Below, piece after piece: positions 7,940-15,917 of a stretch of 40,536 bases of DNA. Both the position numbers and the translations under genes were made by a program. Position 1 is the stretch's first letter; each line of letters opens with the position of its first letter. Source of the stretch: Cohnella laeviribosi DSM 21336 (GTDB lineage: Bacteria > Bacillota > Bacilli > Paenibacillales > Paenibacillaceae); contig NZ_KB899843.1 in the NCBI RefSeq assembly GCF_000378425.1, forward strand, positions 1-40,536, read 5' to 3'. The notes beneath the pieces were generated by a model. The model searched no databases. It saw nothing but the letters and a program-made list of their open reading frames with translations, and was not told the origin of the DNA.

Positions 7940-9103
7940 ATGAACTCGTTCCAATTACATAATCCGACGAAGCTTGTTTTTGGAAAAGGGACGGTCGATC
8001 AGCTCGGCGAGCTGGTCAAGCCTTACGGAACACGGATTTTGTTTGTATACGGGGGAGGCAGCATCAAGCGCTCCGGCTTGTACGACCAAGTGTTGGCCCA
8101 GCTTAACGGAATCGGCGCGACGGTGTTCGAACTGCCGGGCATCGAGCCGAACCCGAGGCTGACGACCGTCAACAAAGGAATCGACATTTGCCGCCGGGAG
8201 CGGGTCGAATTCATTCTTGCGGTCGGGGGCGGCAGCGTCATCGACGCGGCCAAGGCGATTGCGGCGGGCGTTCCTTACGATGGCGACGTATGGGATTTCT
8301 GCGTGAAGAAGGCGGTGATTCAGGAAGCGCTGCCGCTCGGAACCGTGCTGACGCTGGCGGCCACGGGCTCGGAGATGAACGGCAACGCCGTCATTTCCGA
8401 CTGGGACAGGAAGCTGAAGCGGGGGATGGGCGGCAAGCCGATCTACCCCAAGTTTTCCATCCTCGATCCCGAGCTGACGTTTACGGTACCGAGGGATCAG
8501 ACCGTGAACGGCATCGTCGATATGATGTCCCACGTGTTCGAGCAATACTTCTCCAAAACGACCGATACGCCGCTGCAGGAGAGGTTCGCGGAATCGATTC
8601 TGCAGACGATCATCGAGAACGGGGAGATTGCGCTGGAGGACGGTTCGAATTATGCGGCGCGCGCCAACTTGATGCTGTGCGGCACGTACGCGCTGAACGG
8701 CACGCTGCCGATCGGGGTCGAAACCGACTGGGCGACGCACGCCATCGAGCATGAAGTGAGCGCGATTTACGACATTGCGCACGGGGCGGGGCTTGCGATC
8801 ATTTTCCCGAACTGGATGAAGTATGTGTACAAGGAGCGGGTCGACCGCTTTGTCCAATACGCGGTCCGCGTGTGGAACATCGACCCGGCCGGAAAGAGCG
8901 ACGAAGAGGTGGCGCTGGCCGGCATCGAGGCGACCCGGGCGTATTTCACGCGCATCGGCGCGCCGGCAACCCTCGGCCAACTCGGCATCGGCGACGAGCA
9001 CCTGGACCGGATGGCGGAGGAAGCGGTTCGCTACGGGCCGCTCGGCTCGTTCAAGAAGCTGGAGAAGGACGACGTCAAAGCCATTCTGGAGCTTAGCCTG
9101 TAA
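7940..9103 (+). CDS. iron-containing alcohol dehydrogenase (YugJ/BdhA-like)
   Basis: 387-residue group III alcohol dehydrogenase that reduces aldehydes or ketones with NAD(P)H. The N-terminal half has the dinucleotide-binding GGGS segments (VYGGGSIKRSG, then ILAVGGGSVIDAAKAIAAG); the C-terminal helical half has the metal ligands in NGIVDMMSHVFEQYF and HAIEHEVSAIYDIAHGAGLAI. The family signature ATGSEMNGNAVI is also present. Start ATG 7940 follows GGGAGG by 7 bases. It is a single-gene unit between an extended -10 promoter and a very strong terminator at 9136-9174. Closest in character to the NADH-dependent butanol dehydrogenase YugJ of Bacillus; the physiological substrate is not evident. Confidence 0.92.
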   Translation: MNSFQLHNPTKLVFGKGTVDQLGELVKPYGTRILFVYGGGSIKRSGLYDQVLAQLNGIGATVFELPGIEPNPRLTTVNKGIDICRRERVEFILAVGGGSVIDAAKAIAAGVPYDGDVWDFCVKKAVIQEALPLGTVLTLAATGSEMNGNAVISDWDRKLKRGMGGKPIYPKFSILDPELTFTVPRDQTVNGIVDMMSHVFEQYFSKTTDTPLQERFAESILQTIIENGEIALEDGSNYAARANLMLCGTYALNGTLPIGVETDWATHAIEHEVSAIYDIAHGAGLAIIFPNWMKYVYKERVDRFVQYAVRVWNIDPAGKSDEEVALAGIEATRAYFTRIGAPATLGQLGIGDEHLDRMAEEAVRYGPLGSFKKLEKDDVKAILELSL

Positions 9104-9135
9104 CGCGGCCGAGCCGCTTGGGCGCTAGGCAAAGG

Positions 9136-9174
9136 CGGTCCCTTCGGGTCGATTGGACCTGAAGGGACCGTTTT
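9136..9174 (+). terminator. strong intrinsic terminator
   Basis: A 15-bp stem, 9136-9150 with 9156-9170, holds a single G-T wobble and a five-base loop, followed by four T residues (9171-9174). Confidence 0.92.
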
Positions 9175-9258
9175 GGTATGCAAAGTTTGCGGAGCGGGTC
9201 TCTTGGCGTGCGGTTTGAAATCAACGCGTTAAAAAATTCCCTTTTGTCCCGCCGATTC

Positions 9259-9267
9259 TGTTAGAAT
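9259..9267 (+). promoter_or_regulatory. extended -10 promoter for the lipoprotein gene
   Basis: TG (9259-9260), one base, then TAGAAT (9262-9267), 31 bp before the start codon. No clear -35 is present. Confidence 0.45.
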
Positions 9268-9298
9268 AAAGAGAGACAACGAGGAAATCGGGTGGCAC

Positions 9299-10033
9299 AT
9301 GAACATACGCAGACGCGCTTTGCGATCGCCGGCCATCGCTGTACTTCTGCTGTGCAGCGTTTTGTTGCTTGCTTCCTGCGCCCAAGGGGAAGCGCACGTC
9401 ACGATCAACCGGGACGGGACGGCCGATGTCGATCTTAACCTGTCGGTCAGCAAGCAAATTTTGACGGCGATCGGCAAGGCGGATATCATGAACGAGCTGG
9501 CCGAACGTTTCGAGCAGCAGGGGATGAGCGTCCGGATTGTCGATAAGGACGGGCAAGCCAAGGTGACCGCTTCGAAACGGCTTGACCTGAAAGCATTCGA
9601 CGGCGACATGACCCAGCTTCCGGAAGGCGTGAAGGTCGAGGACGCGCAGGAAAAGAACTTTTTCTACACGAAGCACCGGGTTGCCGTAACCGTCGATTTG
9701 GGTCCGATGCTGCAGGAGGGCCAGCAGGAATGGATCAAACAGTTGTCCAACCTGCCCGATTTGATGAAGAAGCTGATCCAAAGCCAGCTCCGGTTCGACC
9801 TGCTGGTGACGCTTCCGATCAAGGCGGACGGCAACAACGCCGACGAAGTGCGGGACGGCGGGCGCACGCTGCTGTGGAATGTCGATCTTTTCGAGGAAAA
9901 CCGCCTGGAGCTGAGCGTGAACGTCCCCAATATCGAGCATATCGCGTATACGGCCGGCGCAGCGCTGCTTGTCGTTATCGCCGGAGGGATTTGGCTCTAC
10001 CGGTCGATCCGGATGCGAAGCGCCAGGAAGTGA
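9299..10033 (+). CDS. membrane-anchored lipoprotein, DUF3153/LppM-like
   Basis: 244 residues. A lipoprotein signal peptide ends with the lipobox LASC, so Cys27 would be lipidated and the protein held on the outer face of the cytoplasmic membrane. Then comes a beta-rich segment (VTINRDGTADVDLNLSV), as in DUF3153/LppM-type proteins. Near the C-terminus a hydrophobic helix (TAGAALLVVIAGGIWLY, about 218-234) is followed by a basic tail (RSIRMRSARK), giving a second anchor with a cytoplasmic end. Start ATG 9299 has GAGGAA upstream at a slightly long distance. It is a single-gene unit ended by the terminator at 10175-10218. Function unknown. Confidence 0.8.
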   Translation: MNIRRRALRSPAIAVLLLCSVLLLASCAQGEAHVTINRDGTADVDLNLSVSKQILTAIGKADIMNELAERFEQQGMSVRIVDKDGQAKVTASKRLDLKAFDGDMTQLPEGVKVEDAQEKNFFYTKHRVAVTVDLGPMLQEGQQEWIKQLSNLPDLMKKLIQSQLRFDLLVTLPIKADGNNADEVRDGGRTLLWNVDLFEENRLELSVNVPNIEHIAYTAGAALLVVIAGGIWLYRSIRMRSARK

Positions 10034-10174
10034 TCTCCAGTTTCATTCTCTTGGAAACGAAACCTGTACGTATTGCGGCTCGGCGTGGATCGCCATTTGG
10101 AGGCTGTGGTCGGATCGGCGCAGAATCTTGCTTGCGTCCGGCGCGAAGATGGGCGCGCAGATAGGCGTGCAGAT

Positions 10175-10218
10175 AAAGGAACAGATGGAGTCCGACGGAC
10201 TTCGTCTGTTCCTTTTTT
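10175..10218. terminator. strong terminator, symmetric in both directions
   Basis: AAAGGAACAGA (10175-10185) pairs with TCTGTTCCTTT (10205-10215), with an inner AGTCC/GGACT stem. A T-run follows on the plus strand to 10218. It ends the lipoprotein transcript and insulates htrA. Confidence 0.9.
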
Positions 10219-10264
10219 AATTGGAAGATTTCCCGCGACAAACAAATATACAAATTAATCCAAT

Positions 10265-10307
10265 CTTAACTTGCGTTTAAGGCCAGTTTAAGAATGGAAA
10301 TTATGAT
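10265..10307 (+). promoter_or_regulatory. htrA upstream region: three 11-bp-spaced direct repeats and a -10
   Basis: CTTAAC (10265-10270), TTTAAG (10276-10281) and TTTAAG (10287-10292) are hexamers at exact 11-bp spacing, the layout bound by OmpR/PhoB-type response regulators. A TATGAT -10 follows at 10302-10307, and no good -35 exists, as expected for an activated promoter. A CssR-like stress regulator is an inference from htrA being the target. Confidence 0.5.
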
Positions 10308-10377
10308 AGGAGAATGAAACCAGTTTCAAGAGATGGCTGCATGAAACGTATCATGACTTTTGGCGGGAGGAATCGAT

Positions 10378-11601
10378 ATGATGTTTCGCGGAAAATGGAA
10401 AAAGACCCTTGCAGGCGTAGCAGGCGGCGTAGTCGGCGCGATCCTGATGCTGGTCATGGGCTTGAATCCTTTTGCCGGCGGCCAGTCTCCGGAGAACGTC
10501 TTCGTCAATCCGTCCAATCGCCAGCAGAGCGATCTGAAGACCGCCTCTCTCCAATCGGCCGAATCCCGATCGATCCCCGACATTGTGCAGGCTTCGAATC
10601 CGGCCGTCGTCCTGATCAAGACGTATGTGAAGCAGGGCAGCAGAAGCGGCCAGGGCAATCCGTTTTACTTCAACGATCCGTTTTTCCGGTATTTCTTCGG
10701 GGATTCTTCCCAGGAGCCGAACAGCGCCAATGACGGCAAAATGCAGCTGCTCGGGGCCGGATCCGGATTTTTTTACAAATCGGACGGCTATATTCTGACC
10801 AATGAACATGTCATAAACGGGGCCGATCGCATCGAAGTGACGGTACAAGGCGAAGACGAACCGTATGTGGCCAAAGTGCTGGGGAAAAGCGCGGAACACG
10901 ATCTGGCGGTGCTGAAAATCAAAGGAGACAAACCGTTCTCCACGTTGTCGTTCGGCGATTCCGACCAACTGAACGTGGGCGATTGGGTGGTCGCCATCGG
11001 CAATCCGTTCGGGTTCGAGCACACGGTTACGGTTGGGGTCATCAGCGCCAAGGAGCGGGATATCCCGGTCAGCAACAGCAACGGTCAAAAGGAATACAAG
11101 CATCTGTTGCAGACGGACGCTTCCATCAACTCCGGCAACTCCGGCGGGCCGCTGATCGATTTGAACGGCAAGGTGATCGGCATCAACACGGCCAAAAGCA
11201 TGGAAGCGCAAGGCATCGGCTTTGCGATTCCGAGCAGCGTCGTCGTTCCGCTGATCGACTATTTGGAGGCCGGAAAGCCGATTCCTTCGTCCTATATCGG
11301 AGTGTCCGTCGTGGATATTGACGCCAACTGGATGAAAACGTTGAATCTTGAATCCCGCGAAGGCGCGATGGTCGTTCAGGTGCTGCCGGGCTCGCCCGCG
11401 TATAAAGCCGGACTCCGGCAATACGATGTGATTGTGCAGGTCAACAATCAGAAGATTAAAAACAAGAGCGATCTGGAAGACCGCATTTCGGCGGCCGCCG
11501 TCGGCGACAAGCTGAAGCTGACGGTGATCCGCGACGGCAAGCCGATCGAATTTACGGTAGTCGTCGGAGACCGGAACGCCGCGGCCAAAACCAACTCGTA
11601 A
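10378..11601 (+). CDS. htrA: membrane-anchored HtrA/DegP-family serine protease with PDZ domain
   Basis: 407 residues. An N-terminal transmembrane anchor (about residues 9-30: TLAGVAGGVVGAILMLVMG) places the protease outside the membrane. The trypsin-like domain has the full catalytic triad: His144 (LTNEHVI), Asp175 (EHDLAVLKI) and Ser255 (NSGNSGGPL). One PDZ domain follows (about 295-395) with YIGVSV and GSPAYKAGLRQYDVI. It degrades or refolds damaged secreted proteins. Of two adjacent ATGs I chose 10378, 7 bases after GGGAGG. It is preceded by direct repeats suggesting two-component control and ends tail to tail with the zinc exporter, the two stop codons sharing one small hairpin. B. subtilis htrA, htrB and yyxA encode the same architecture. 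Confidence 0.95.
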   Translation: MMFRGKWKKTLAGVAGGVVGAILMLVMGLNPFAGGQSPENVFVNPSNRQQSDLKTASLQSAESRSIPDIVQASNPAVVLIKTYVKQGSRSGQGNPFYFNDPFFRYFFGDSSQEPNSANDGKMQLLGAGSGFFYKSDGYILTNEHVINGADRIEVTVQGEDEPYVAKVLGKSAEHDLAVLKIKGDKPFSTLSFGDSDQLNVGDWVVAIGNPFGFEHTVTVGVISAKERDIPVSNSNGQKEYKHLLQTDASINSGNSGGPLIDLNGKVIGINTAKSMEAQGIGFAIPSSVVVPLIDYLEAGKPIPSSYIGVSVVDIDANWMKTLNLESREGAMVVQVLPGSPAYKAGLRQYDVIVQVNNQKIKNKSDLEDRISAAAVGDKLKLTVIRDGKPIEFTVVVGDRNAAAKTNS

Positions 11602-11621
11602 CGCCGAAAGCGCGTCGGCGT
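11601..11621. terminator. short hairpin shared by the convergent htrA and zinc exporter genes
   Basis: ACGCCGA (11601-11607) pairs with TCGGCGT (11615-11621) around seven bases; the arms overlap the ends of both stop codons. There is no strong T-run, so termination would be weak, and the convergent genes may read into each other. Confidence 0.4.
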
Positions 11622-12661
11622 CAGACTTTGATGGTTCCGTGATGGATTTTCGGGGATTCCACCTGAATCGTCGTGTGCTCGATCCGAAACCGCTGCTCGA
11701 TGAGCCGGATTGCGCTCTGCAGGACGTCCTGACAGTCGGTGCCGTCCTCAACGAGCATATGGCAGCTGAGCGAATCGAAGCCCGACGTAATCGTCCAGAT
11801 GTGCAGGTCGTGAACGTCTTTGACGCCTTCGATAGACAGAAGGGCCTCTTTCACTTCCGTCTGGTCGATGGTCAAAGGCGTTCCTTCCATTAATATGTGA
11901 ATCGTATGTTGAATGATTCCCCAAGCGCTTTTCAGAATAAGCACGGCGACGAGGACGGAGATGATCGGATCGGCCGCGTACCACCCGAACGCCATCATGA
12001 CGATCCCTGCGGCAATGGCGCCGACCGAGCCAAGCGCGTCTCCGAGCACATGCAGGTAGGCGCTTCTTAAGTTCACGTTGCGCTTGACGTCGCCTTGTCG
12101 CATAAGCGTCCACGCGCTGGCCAGATTCGCCGCCAGGCCGACGGCGGCAATCGCCATCATGGAGCCGCTCGCAACTTCAGGCGGATGGTTAAAGCGCTGA
12201 ACCGCCTCCCAGACAATAAATCCCGCAATGACGAAAAGAGCGACGCCGTTGAACAGCGCGGCCAATATTTCGAAGCGGTAAAATCCGTACGTTTTGCTCG
12301 GGGAAGACGGCCGGGCGGCGAACCAGAACGCGACGAGGCTTAGCGCCAGGGCGCTGGCGTCGCTCAGCATATGTCCCGAATCGGACAGCAGCGCGAGGCT
12401 GTTCGTCAGCAGCCCGCCGACAAATTCGAGCGCCATAATGCCGACGGTAATGGCCAGGGCGATGGCCAGCGCCTTCTTGTTGCCGCTTCGCGCGTGATCG
12501 TGATGGTGATGATGCTCATGATGATGTCCGTCGTGATGCCCATGATCATGGTCATGGGCATGGTCGTGCAGGTGTCCCTGCCCGCAGGCAGGGGCCGTTT
12601 TTTGTTCAGGCTTCCCTTCGCGATCTCCGTATCCATTTGAAACTTCGAATCGATTGTCCAT
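11621..12661 (-). CDS. cation diffusion facilitator, CzcD/ZitB-like zinc exporter
   Basis: 346-residue membrane exporter that swaps cytosolic Zn2+ (or Co2+/Cd2+) for protons. Residues 30-56 contain 17 histidines, a cytoplasmic metal-binding tail. Six transmembrane segments follow. The metal-site HxxxD pairs are in SDSGHMLSDAS (segment 2) and LHVLGDALGS (segment 5), and the C-terminal cytoplasmic domain (about 255-340) includes DVHDLHIWTITSG. Start ATG 12661 (minus strand) follows AGGAG by 8 bases; a 42-residue upward extension begins inside the operator palindrome and is rejected. The palindrome at 12764-12795, about 100 bp upstream, is of the CzrA/SmtB type, so induction by zinc-type metals is likely; the repressor gene is not in the window. 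Confidence 0.93.
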   Translation of the reverse strand: MDNRFEVSNGYGDREGKPEQKTAPACGQGHLHDHAHDHDHGHHDGHHHEHHHHHDHARSGNKKALAIALAITVGIMALEFVGGLLTNSLALLSDSGHMLSDASALALSLVAFWFAARPSSPSKTYGFYRFEILAALFNGVALFVIAGFIVWEAVQRFNHPPEVASGSMMAIAAVGLAANLASAWTLMRQGDVKRNVNLRSAYLHVLGDALGSVGAIAAGIVMMAFGWYAADPIISVLVAVLILKSAWGIIQHTIHILMEGTPLTIDQTEVKEALLSIEGVKDVHDLHIWTITSGFDSLSCHMLVEDGTDCQDVLQSAIRLIEQRFRIEHTTIQVESPKIHHGTIKV

Positions 12662-12763
12662 GCTTGCCTCTCCTTTGCTGCCCGGCATCGTGAACCCCAC
12701 ATACCCAACGTATGTGATGCGCCCCAATCCGTTCTGCAACGCAAGTATTCGGGTTCTTTTCTT

Positions 12764-12795
12764 ATATACATATGAACAATTGTTCATATGTATAT
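12764..12795. promoter_or_regulatory. perfect 32-bp palindrome, ArsR/CzrA-type operator
   Basis: Each 16-base arm reads ATATACATATGAACAA from its own strand, and all 16 pairs match. The core ATATGAACA/TGTTCATAT is the pattern bound by metal-sensing ArsR/SmtB repressors such as CzrA. It lies about 100 bp before the zinc exporter start and should block its promoter when metal is scarce. Confidence 0.8.
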
Positions 12796-12964
12796 CTTAA
12801 TAGCCTGGCGGCAAACCTGTCAAGTTTTGGGTTCGAAACGACCGGATTTGGGCGGGAGCGTTACGCGAGTACGGGGGGACGTGAGAAGGGATTGGCGGGA
12901 CTCAAACCGTCGGCATCATCAAGACAAATAAGCGGAAAAGACTATATTCGAAGAAATCCGGGGT

Positions 12965-12972
12965 TCCGATAT
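12965..12972 (+). promoter_or_regulatory. possible sigma-D (flagellar/chemotaxis) -10 element
   Basis: TCCGATAT differs from the sigma-D -10 consensus GCCGATAT by one base and lies about 75 bp before a chemoreceptor gene of a type that is sigma-D controlled in B. subtilis. No proper TAAA -35 stands at 15 bp, so this is tentative. Confidence 0.3.
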
Positions 12973-13047
12973 AGTAAATGTATCCCATTCGAGGAGACGA
13001 TTTTCCCATATGCTCGATGGGGCGACCAAAAAAAGGGGGACCGAAGC

Positions 13048-14085
13048 TTGATTGACTTGCATCCGGATAGAAGAAGATCCCTGGACTATATCGGCATTAC
13101 GGAAGAAGATTTAGCTCTGCTGCGAAGCAGCGAGCCCCAATTCCGCGCGATCGTGGACCGGTTGGTGGATGAGCTGTACGAGCAGATCAGCACCGTTCCC
13201 GAGCTTTTGGATATCATCAACAAGCACAGCACAATCGAGCGTCTGAAAGAGAAGCAGCGCGGGTACTTTATGTCGCTGGCGTCCGGCAGGATCGACGAGC
13301 CGTTCATCGAGCAGCGGCTTTTGATCGGCAAAATCCATTCCCGCATCGGGCTGAATTCCTCCTGGTACTTGGGAACTTACATGATCTATCTGGACCTGGC
13401 CGCCGCTCATCTGGAACGGGTGATGCCCGATAAATGGAAGGAAGTCATTCACGCGCTGTCCAAAATGTTCAATTTCGACTCCCAGCTTGTGCTCGAAGCG
13501 TACGAAATGGAAGAGAAGGCGAACATCGAACGGCTGGCGAACCGGCAGCACGACCTGCTGACCGGCATCAGCGCCGCCATTCAGGATTTGGCTTCCATGA
13601 TGGTCGAGCTGAGCGGCAGCAGCGAGCGGGTGGCCGACGCGGCAGACCGGACGGCCGAGACGCAAAAGCTTACCCACCGCAACGTAGAAGATCTTGTCGG
13701 GGAAGTGCAGTTGGTGCAGGCGCTGGGAACGACGATCCGGGAAGTGGCCGACCAATCGCACATTCTCGGGCTGAACGCGGCGATTGAAGCGGCGCGGGCG
13801 CAAGAATACGGCAGAGGATTCGAAGTGGTCGCGGCCGAAATCCGCAAGCTTGCCGGCTTGTCCAAAGACGCGCTTGAATCGGTCGAAGACAGGCTGAAGC
13901 GCGTAAGCGACCTGCTCGAGCAGGTCAGGCAAGAGTCGGAGCGGGCGTACGGCTTTGCCGAAGAGCAGGCCGCCGGCGCAAGAAGGCTCCTTTCCTTCGT
14001 TCGGATGATCGAGGACGTGACGAAACAGCTTGAACAATTGAGGGAAGCTTCAAACGCGAATCAGGCCGTATTGTCCGAAGTATAA
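13048..14085 (+). CDS. HemAT-like globin-coupled chemotaxis sensor
   Basis: 345 residues, no transmembrane segment. Residues about 10-165 form a protoglobin domain; the likely proximal haem ligand is His97 in [20 protein letters not shown], matching the HemAT pattern. The C-terminal part (about 195-345) is a coiled-coil methyl-accepting signalling domain whose tip reads [27 protein letters not shown]. It should sense O2 (or NO/CO) and signal to CheA through CheW in a cytosolic array. The start is TTG 13048, 8 bases after AAGGGGGA; no in-frame ATG lies between that ribosome site and the conserved region. The signalling domain is shorter than in HemAT of B. subtilis (432 aa). A perfect GC hairpin follows. 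Confidence 0.88.
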   Translation: MIDLHPDRRRSLDYIGITEEDLALLRSSEPQFRAIVDRLVDELYEQISTVPELLDIINKHSTIERLKEKQRGYFMSLASGRIDEPFIEQRLLIGKIHSRIGLNSSWYLGTYMIYLDLAAAHLERVMPDKWKEVIHALSKMFNFDSQLVLEAYEMEEKANIERLANRQHDLLTGISAAIQDLASMMVELSGSSERVADAADRTAETQKLTHRNVEDLVGEVQLVQALGTTIREVADQSHILGLNAAIEAARAQEYGRGFEVVAAEIRKLAGLSKDALESVEDRLKRVSDLLEQVRQESERAYGFAEEQAAGARRLLSFVRMIEDVTKQLEQLREASNANQAVLSEV

Positions 14086-14122
14086 ATCCGTAGAGTTCAA
14101 TCGAAAGAACATCCTTCAGGGA

Positions 14123-14144
14123 GGCCGGGCGAACGCCCGGCCTT
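14123..14144. terminator. hairpin between convergent sensor and permease genes
   Basis: GGCCGGGC (14123-14130) pairs perfectly with GCCCGGCC (14135-14142), loop GAAC. Only a short TTAT follows, so it is a modest terminator in either direction. Confidence 0.55.
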
Positions 14145-14161
14145 ATAAGTGGGCCTGCGCC

Positions 14162-15484
14162 TTACGATTCGGCATTGGCCGTTCCGGCCGGAACCTCCGC
14201 TTGCCGCTTCCGGGACCAGGCTCTATACGCGGCTCCAAACAGAATCCAGGCCAGGCCGGTTACGAGCGCGTTGACGTCGAGCAGCGTCAGCATCCAGCCT
14301 ACGATAATAGCGCCGATCAGCGGCAAGACGAGATAGCGAACGGTCTGGGCGGGCGAGCGCCGGCGGTCTTTGATGTAGTATTGCGAAACGACAGACAGGT
14401 TGACGAAAAAGAAGGCCGTCAACGCGCCGAAGTTGACAAATTTGACCGCCGTATCGAGCGGTATGGCCAGAGCGAGCAGCGAGAAAACGTTGACGAGCAC
14501 GATGTTGAGCGCCGGGGTTTTGAATTTCGGATGCAGGTAGCCGAAGATGTTTCTGGGCAGCACCGAATCGCGTCCCATAGCGAACAGCAGGCGCGTGACC
14601 GTCGTCAGCGAGGCAAGCCCCTGGGTGAAAATCGCGAATACAAGCACCGTTACGAACAAAGCCGACAATCCGGCCCCTCCGACCATCCTCATCAGTTCGA
14701 AGCTGGCGTCATCCCCGGCCAGCGACAAATTCGGAAAGTTCAACTGGGTCAGATAAGAAGTGGAAATATAAAGCGCGCTGGCGATCAGAATGATGGCCAG
14801 AATGGCGCGCGGCATCGTCCGTCCGGCATCGACGGTTTCCTCGGCCATCGTCGTGACCGAATCGAATCCCAAAAAGGAGAAGCAAATGAGCGAAGCGGCG
14901 GTGAGCAGCACCGAAAGCGGAACCTCCGTTTGGAGAAACGGCCGGAGAGGGTCGGTCACGCCGCCGGCCGTCAGGTGTTTGACGAGAATTGCGCAGAAAA
15001 AGAGGATAAAGCAGATTTGCAGCAGCACGAACGCTGTGCTCAGGCTGGCGGAGAATCGGACGCCGAGAATGCAGATGACGCACAGGACGATATTGATGGA
15101 CAGAATCCATATATAGGCCGGAACGTTCGGGAACTGGGCATGCATAAAAATGCCGAACATCAAGTAAGCGATCAGCGGCGAAAACAGGTAATCCAGCAGG
15201 GCCGACCAGCCGACGAGAAAGCCGACTTTGGGATGAATGCCCTTCCCCGCATACGTATAGGACGAACCGGAATTCGGAAACCGGCGGGACATCGCGCCGT
15301 AGCTGAAAGCCGTGAAAAAGATGACGGCGAAGGCGAGCGTGTAGGCTTGCGTCAGCATTCCTTTGGAGGCTTCGAACGCAATGCCGTAAGTGGTGAAGTA
15401 AATCATCGGGGTCATCCAGGCCAGGCCGATAAAGACGACTTGCCATAACGTTAAGGTCCGATTCAGCTTGACTTCCGTTTTCAT
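14162..15484 (-). CDS. APC-family permease under guanidine-I riboswitch control, probable guanidine importer
   Basis: 440-residue amino acid-polyamine-organocation transporter with about 12 hydrophobic segments. Early motifs are typical: WQVVFIGLAWMTPM (segment 1), RFPNSGSSYTYAGKGI, FSFLGFDSVTTMAEE (segment 6) and LTTVTRLLFAMGRD. Start ATG 15484 is 8 bases after AGGAG; a GTG 9 bases further up overlaps that ribosome site. Its leader is a guanidine-I riboswitch with an overlapping terminator, and it diverges from the guanidine catabolic operon, so I infer import of guanidine or of a guanidino compound broken down to it. APC permeases also carry amino acids, and some guanidine-controlled carriers are exporters, but a catabolic neighbour favours uptake. 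Confidence 0.88.
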   Translation of the reverse strand: MKTEVKLNRTLTLWQVVFIGLAWMTPMIYFTTYGIAFEASKGMLTQAYTLAFAVIFFTAFSYGAMSRRFPNSGSSYTYAGKGIHPKVGFLVGWSALLDYLFSPLIAYLMFGIFMHAQFPNVPAYIWILSINIVLCVICILGVRFSASLSTAFVLLQICFILFFCAILVKHLTAGGVTDPLRPFLQTEVPLSVLLTAASLICFSFLGFDSVTTMAEETVDAGRTMPRAILAIILIASALYISTSYLTQLNFPNLSLAGDDASFELMRMVGGAGLSALFVTVLVFAIFTQGLASLTTVTRLLFAMGRDSVLPRNIFGYLHPKFKTPALNIVLVNVFSLLALAIPLDTAVKFVNFGALTAFFFVNLSVVSQYYIKDRRRSPAQTVRYLVLPLIGAIIVGWMLTLLDVNALVTGLAWILFGAAYRAWSRKRQAEVPAGTANAES

Positions 15485-15512
15485 GACGGTCACTCCTCTG
15501 GGCTTGGTTTGA

Positions 15513-15564
15513 AGAAAAAATAAAGCCCGAAGAGGTATCTGAATAAGATAACCTCCCGGGCTTT
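15513..15564 (-). terminator. riboswitch-controlled terminator for the permease
   Basis: On the minus strand AAAGCCCGGGAGGTTATCT pairs with AGATACCTCTTCGGGCTTT around a short loop, then ATTTTTTC follows. The 5' arm is the last conserved part of the guanidine-I aptamer, so ligand binding should prevent this hairpin and switch the gene on. Confidence 0.88.
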
Positions 15565-15655
15565 TGTCCCTCCGTGGACACGGCCTTTTGCCGTGCGTTC
15601 CCTCTCGGACCGGTCCGGCTGTTCGAACGCTTTCGCATGCCGCGGAACCCTAGAG
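15551..15655 (-). ncRNA. guanidine-I (ykkC) riboswitch of the permease
   Basis: Read on the minus strand, the conserved blocks occur in order: CTAGGGTTCCG, GGTCCGAGAGGGAACGC, CCACGGAGGGACAAAAGCC and CGGGAGG. These are the hallmarks of the ykkC/guanidine-I aptamer. The last block doubles as the 5' arm of the following terminator. A CATAAT hexamer at 15681-15686 is well placed as a -10, though without a good -35. Confidence 0.93.
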
Positions 15656-15769
15656 AACAATTTTGAATCGGTTATGGATGATTATGTTAGATAAAATAAC
15701 ACATATGCGGAGATTTGAAAAGGGTTCGTCGAAAAAAAGGATCGTTAACGGATCTTTGTGATATAAATG

Positions 15770-15798
15770 TTGACTTCATAGATGTATTGCGTTATATT
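15770..15798 (+). promoter_or_regulatory. sigma-A promoter of the guanidine catabolic operon
   Basis: TTGACT (15770-15775), exact 17-base spacer, TATATT (15793-15798). Transcription would start near 15805, about 20 bases before the riboswitch. Confidence 0.85.
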
Positions 15799-15824
15799 TA
15801 TTTACACAATCTCATCATTAAGGT

Positions 15825-15917
15825 CCGCTAGGGTTCCGCCGATGCCTTGCTTCGGGACTGGTCCGAGAGCGGCCCGCCCCGCAAGGGGCGACACGGAAGG
15901 ACAAAAGCCTGGGAGAT
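15825..15917 (+). ncRNA. guanidine-I (ykkC) riboswitch of the guanidine catabolic operon
   Basis: Conserved blocks in order: CTAGGGTTCCG (from 15828), TGGTCCGAGAGCGGC, a GCCCC/GGGGC hairpin, GACACGGAAGGACAAAAGCC and TGGGAGA. The match to the ykkC/guanidine-I consensus is as good as that of the minus-strand copy 170 bp away, and the sequences between the conserved blocks differ, so this is not a recent duplication. Confidence 0.94.

Larger units (their letters stand above)
12662..13047. other. divergent regulatory interval between zinc exporter and HemAT-like gene
   Basis: Apart from the palindrome (12764-12795) and a possible sigma-D-like -10 (12965-12972), nothing coding is seen. Open frames in both directions start inside the palindrome only because its two arms each supply ATG; they lack ribosome sites. 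Confidence 0.6.

Noticed and set aside
12662..12787. A 42-residue N-terminal extension of the zinc exporter, and a 92-codon extension of the HemAT-like gene from 12772
   Set aside because: Both extensions begin with identical residues because each starts in an arm of the operator palindrome. Neither has a ribosome site, while the internal starts do.
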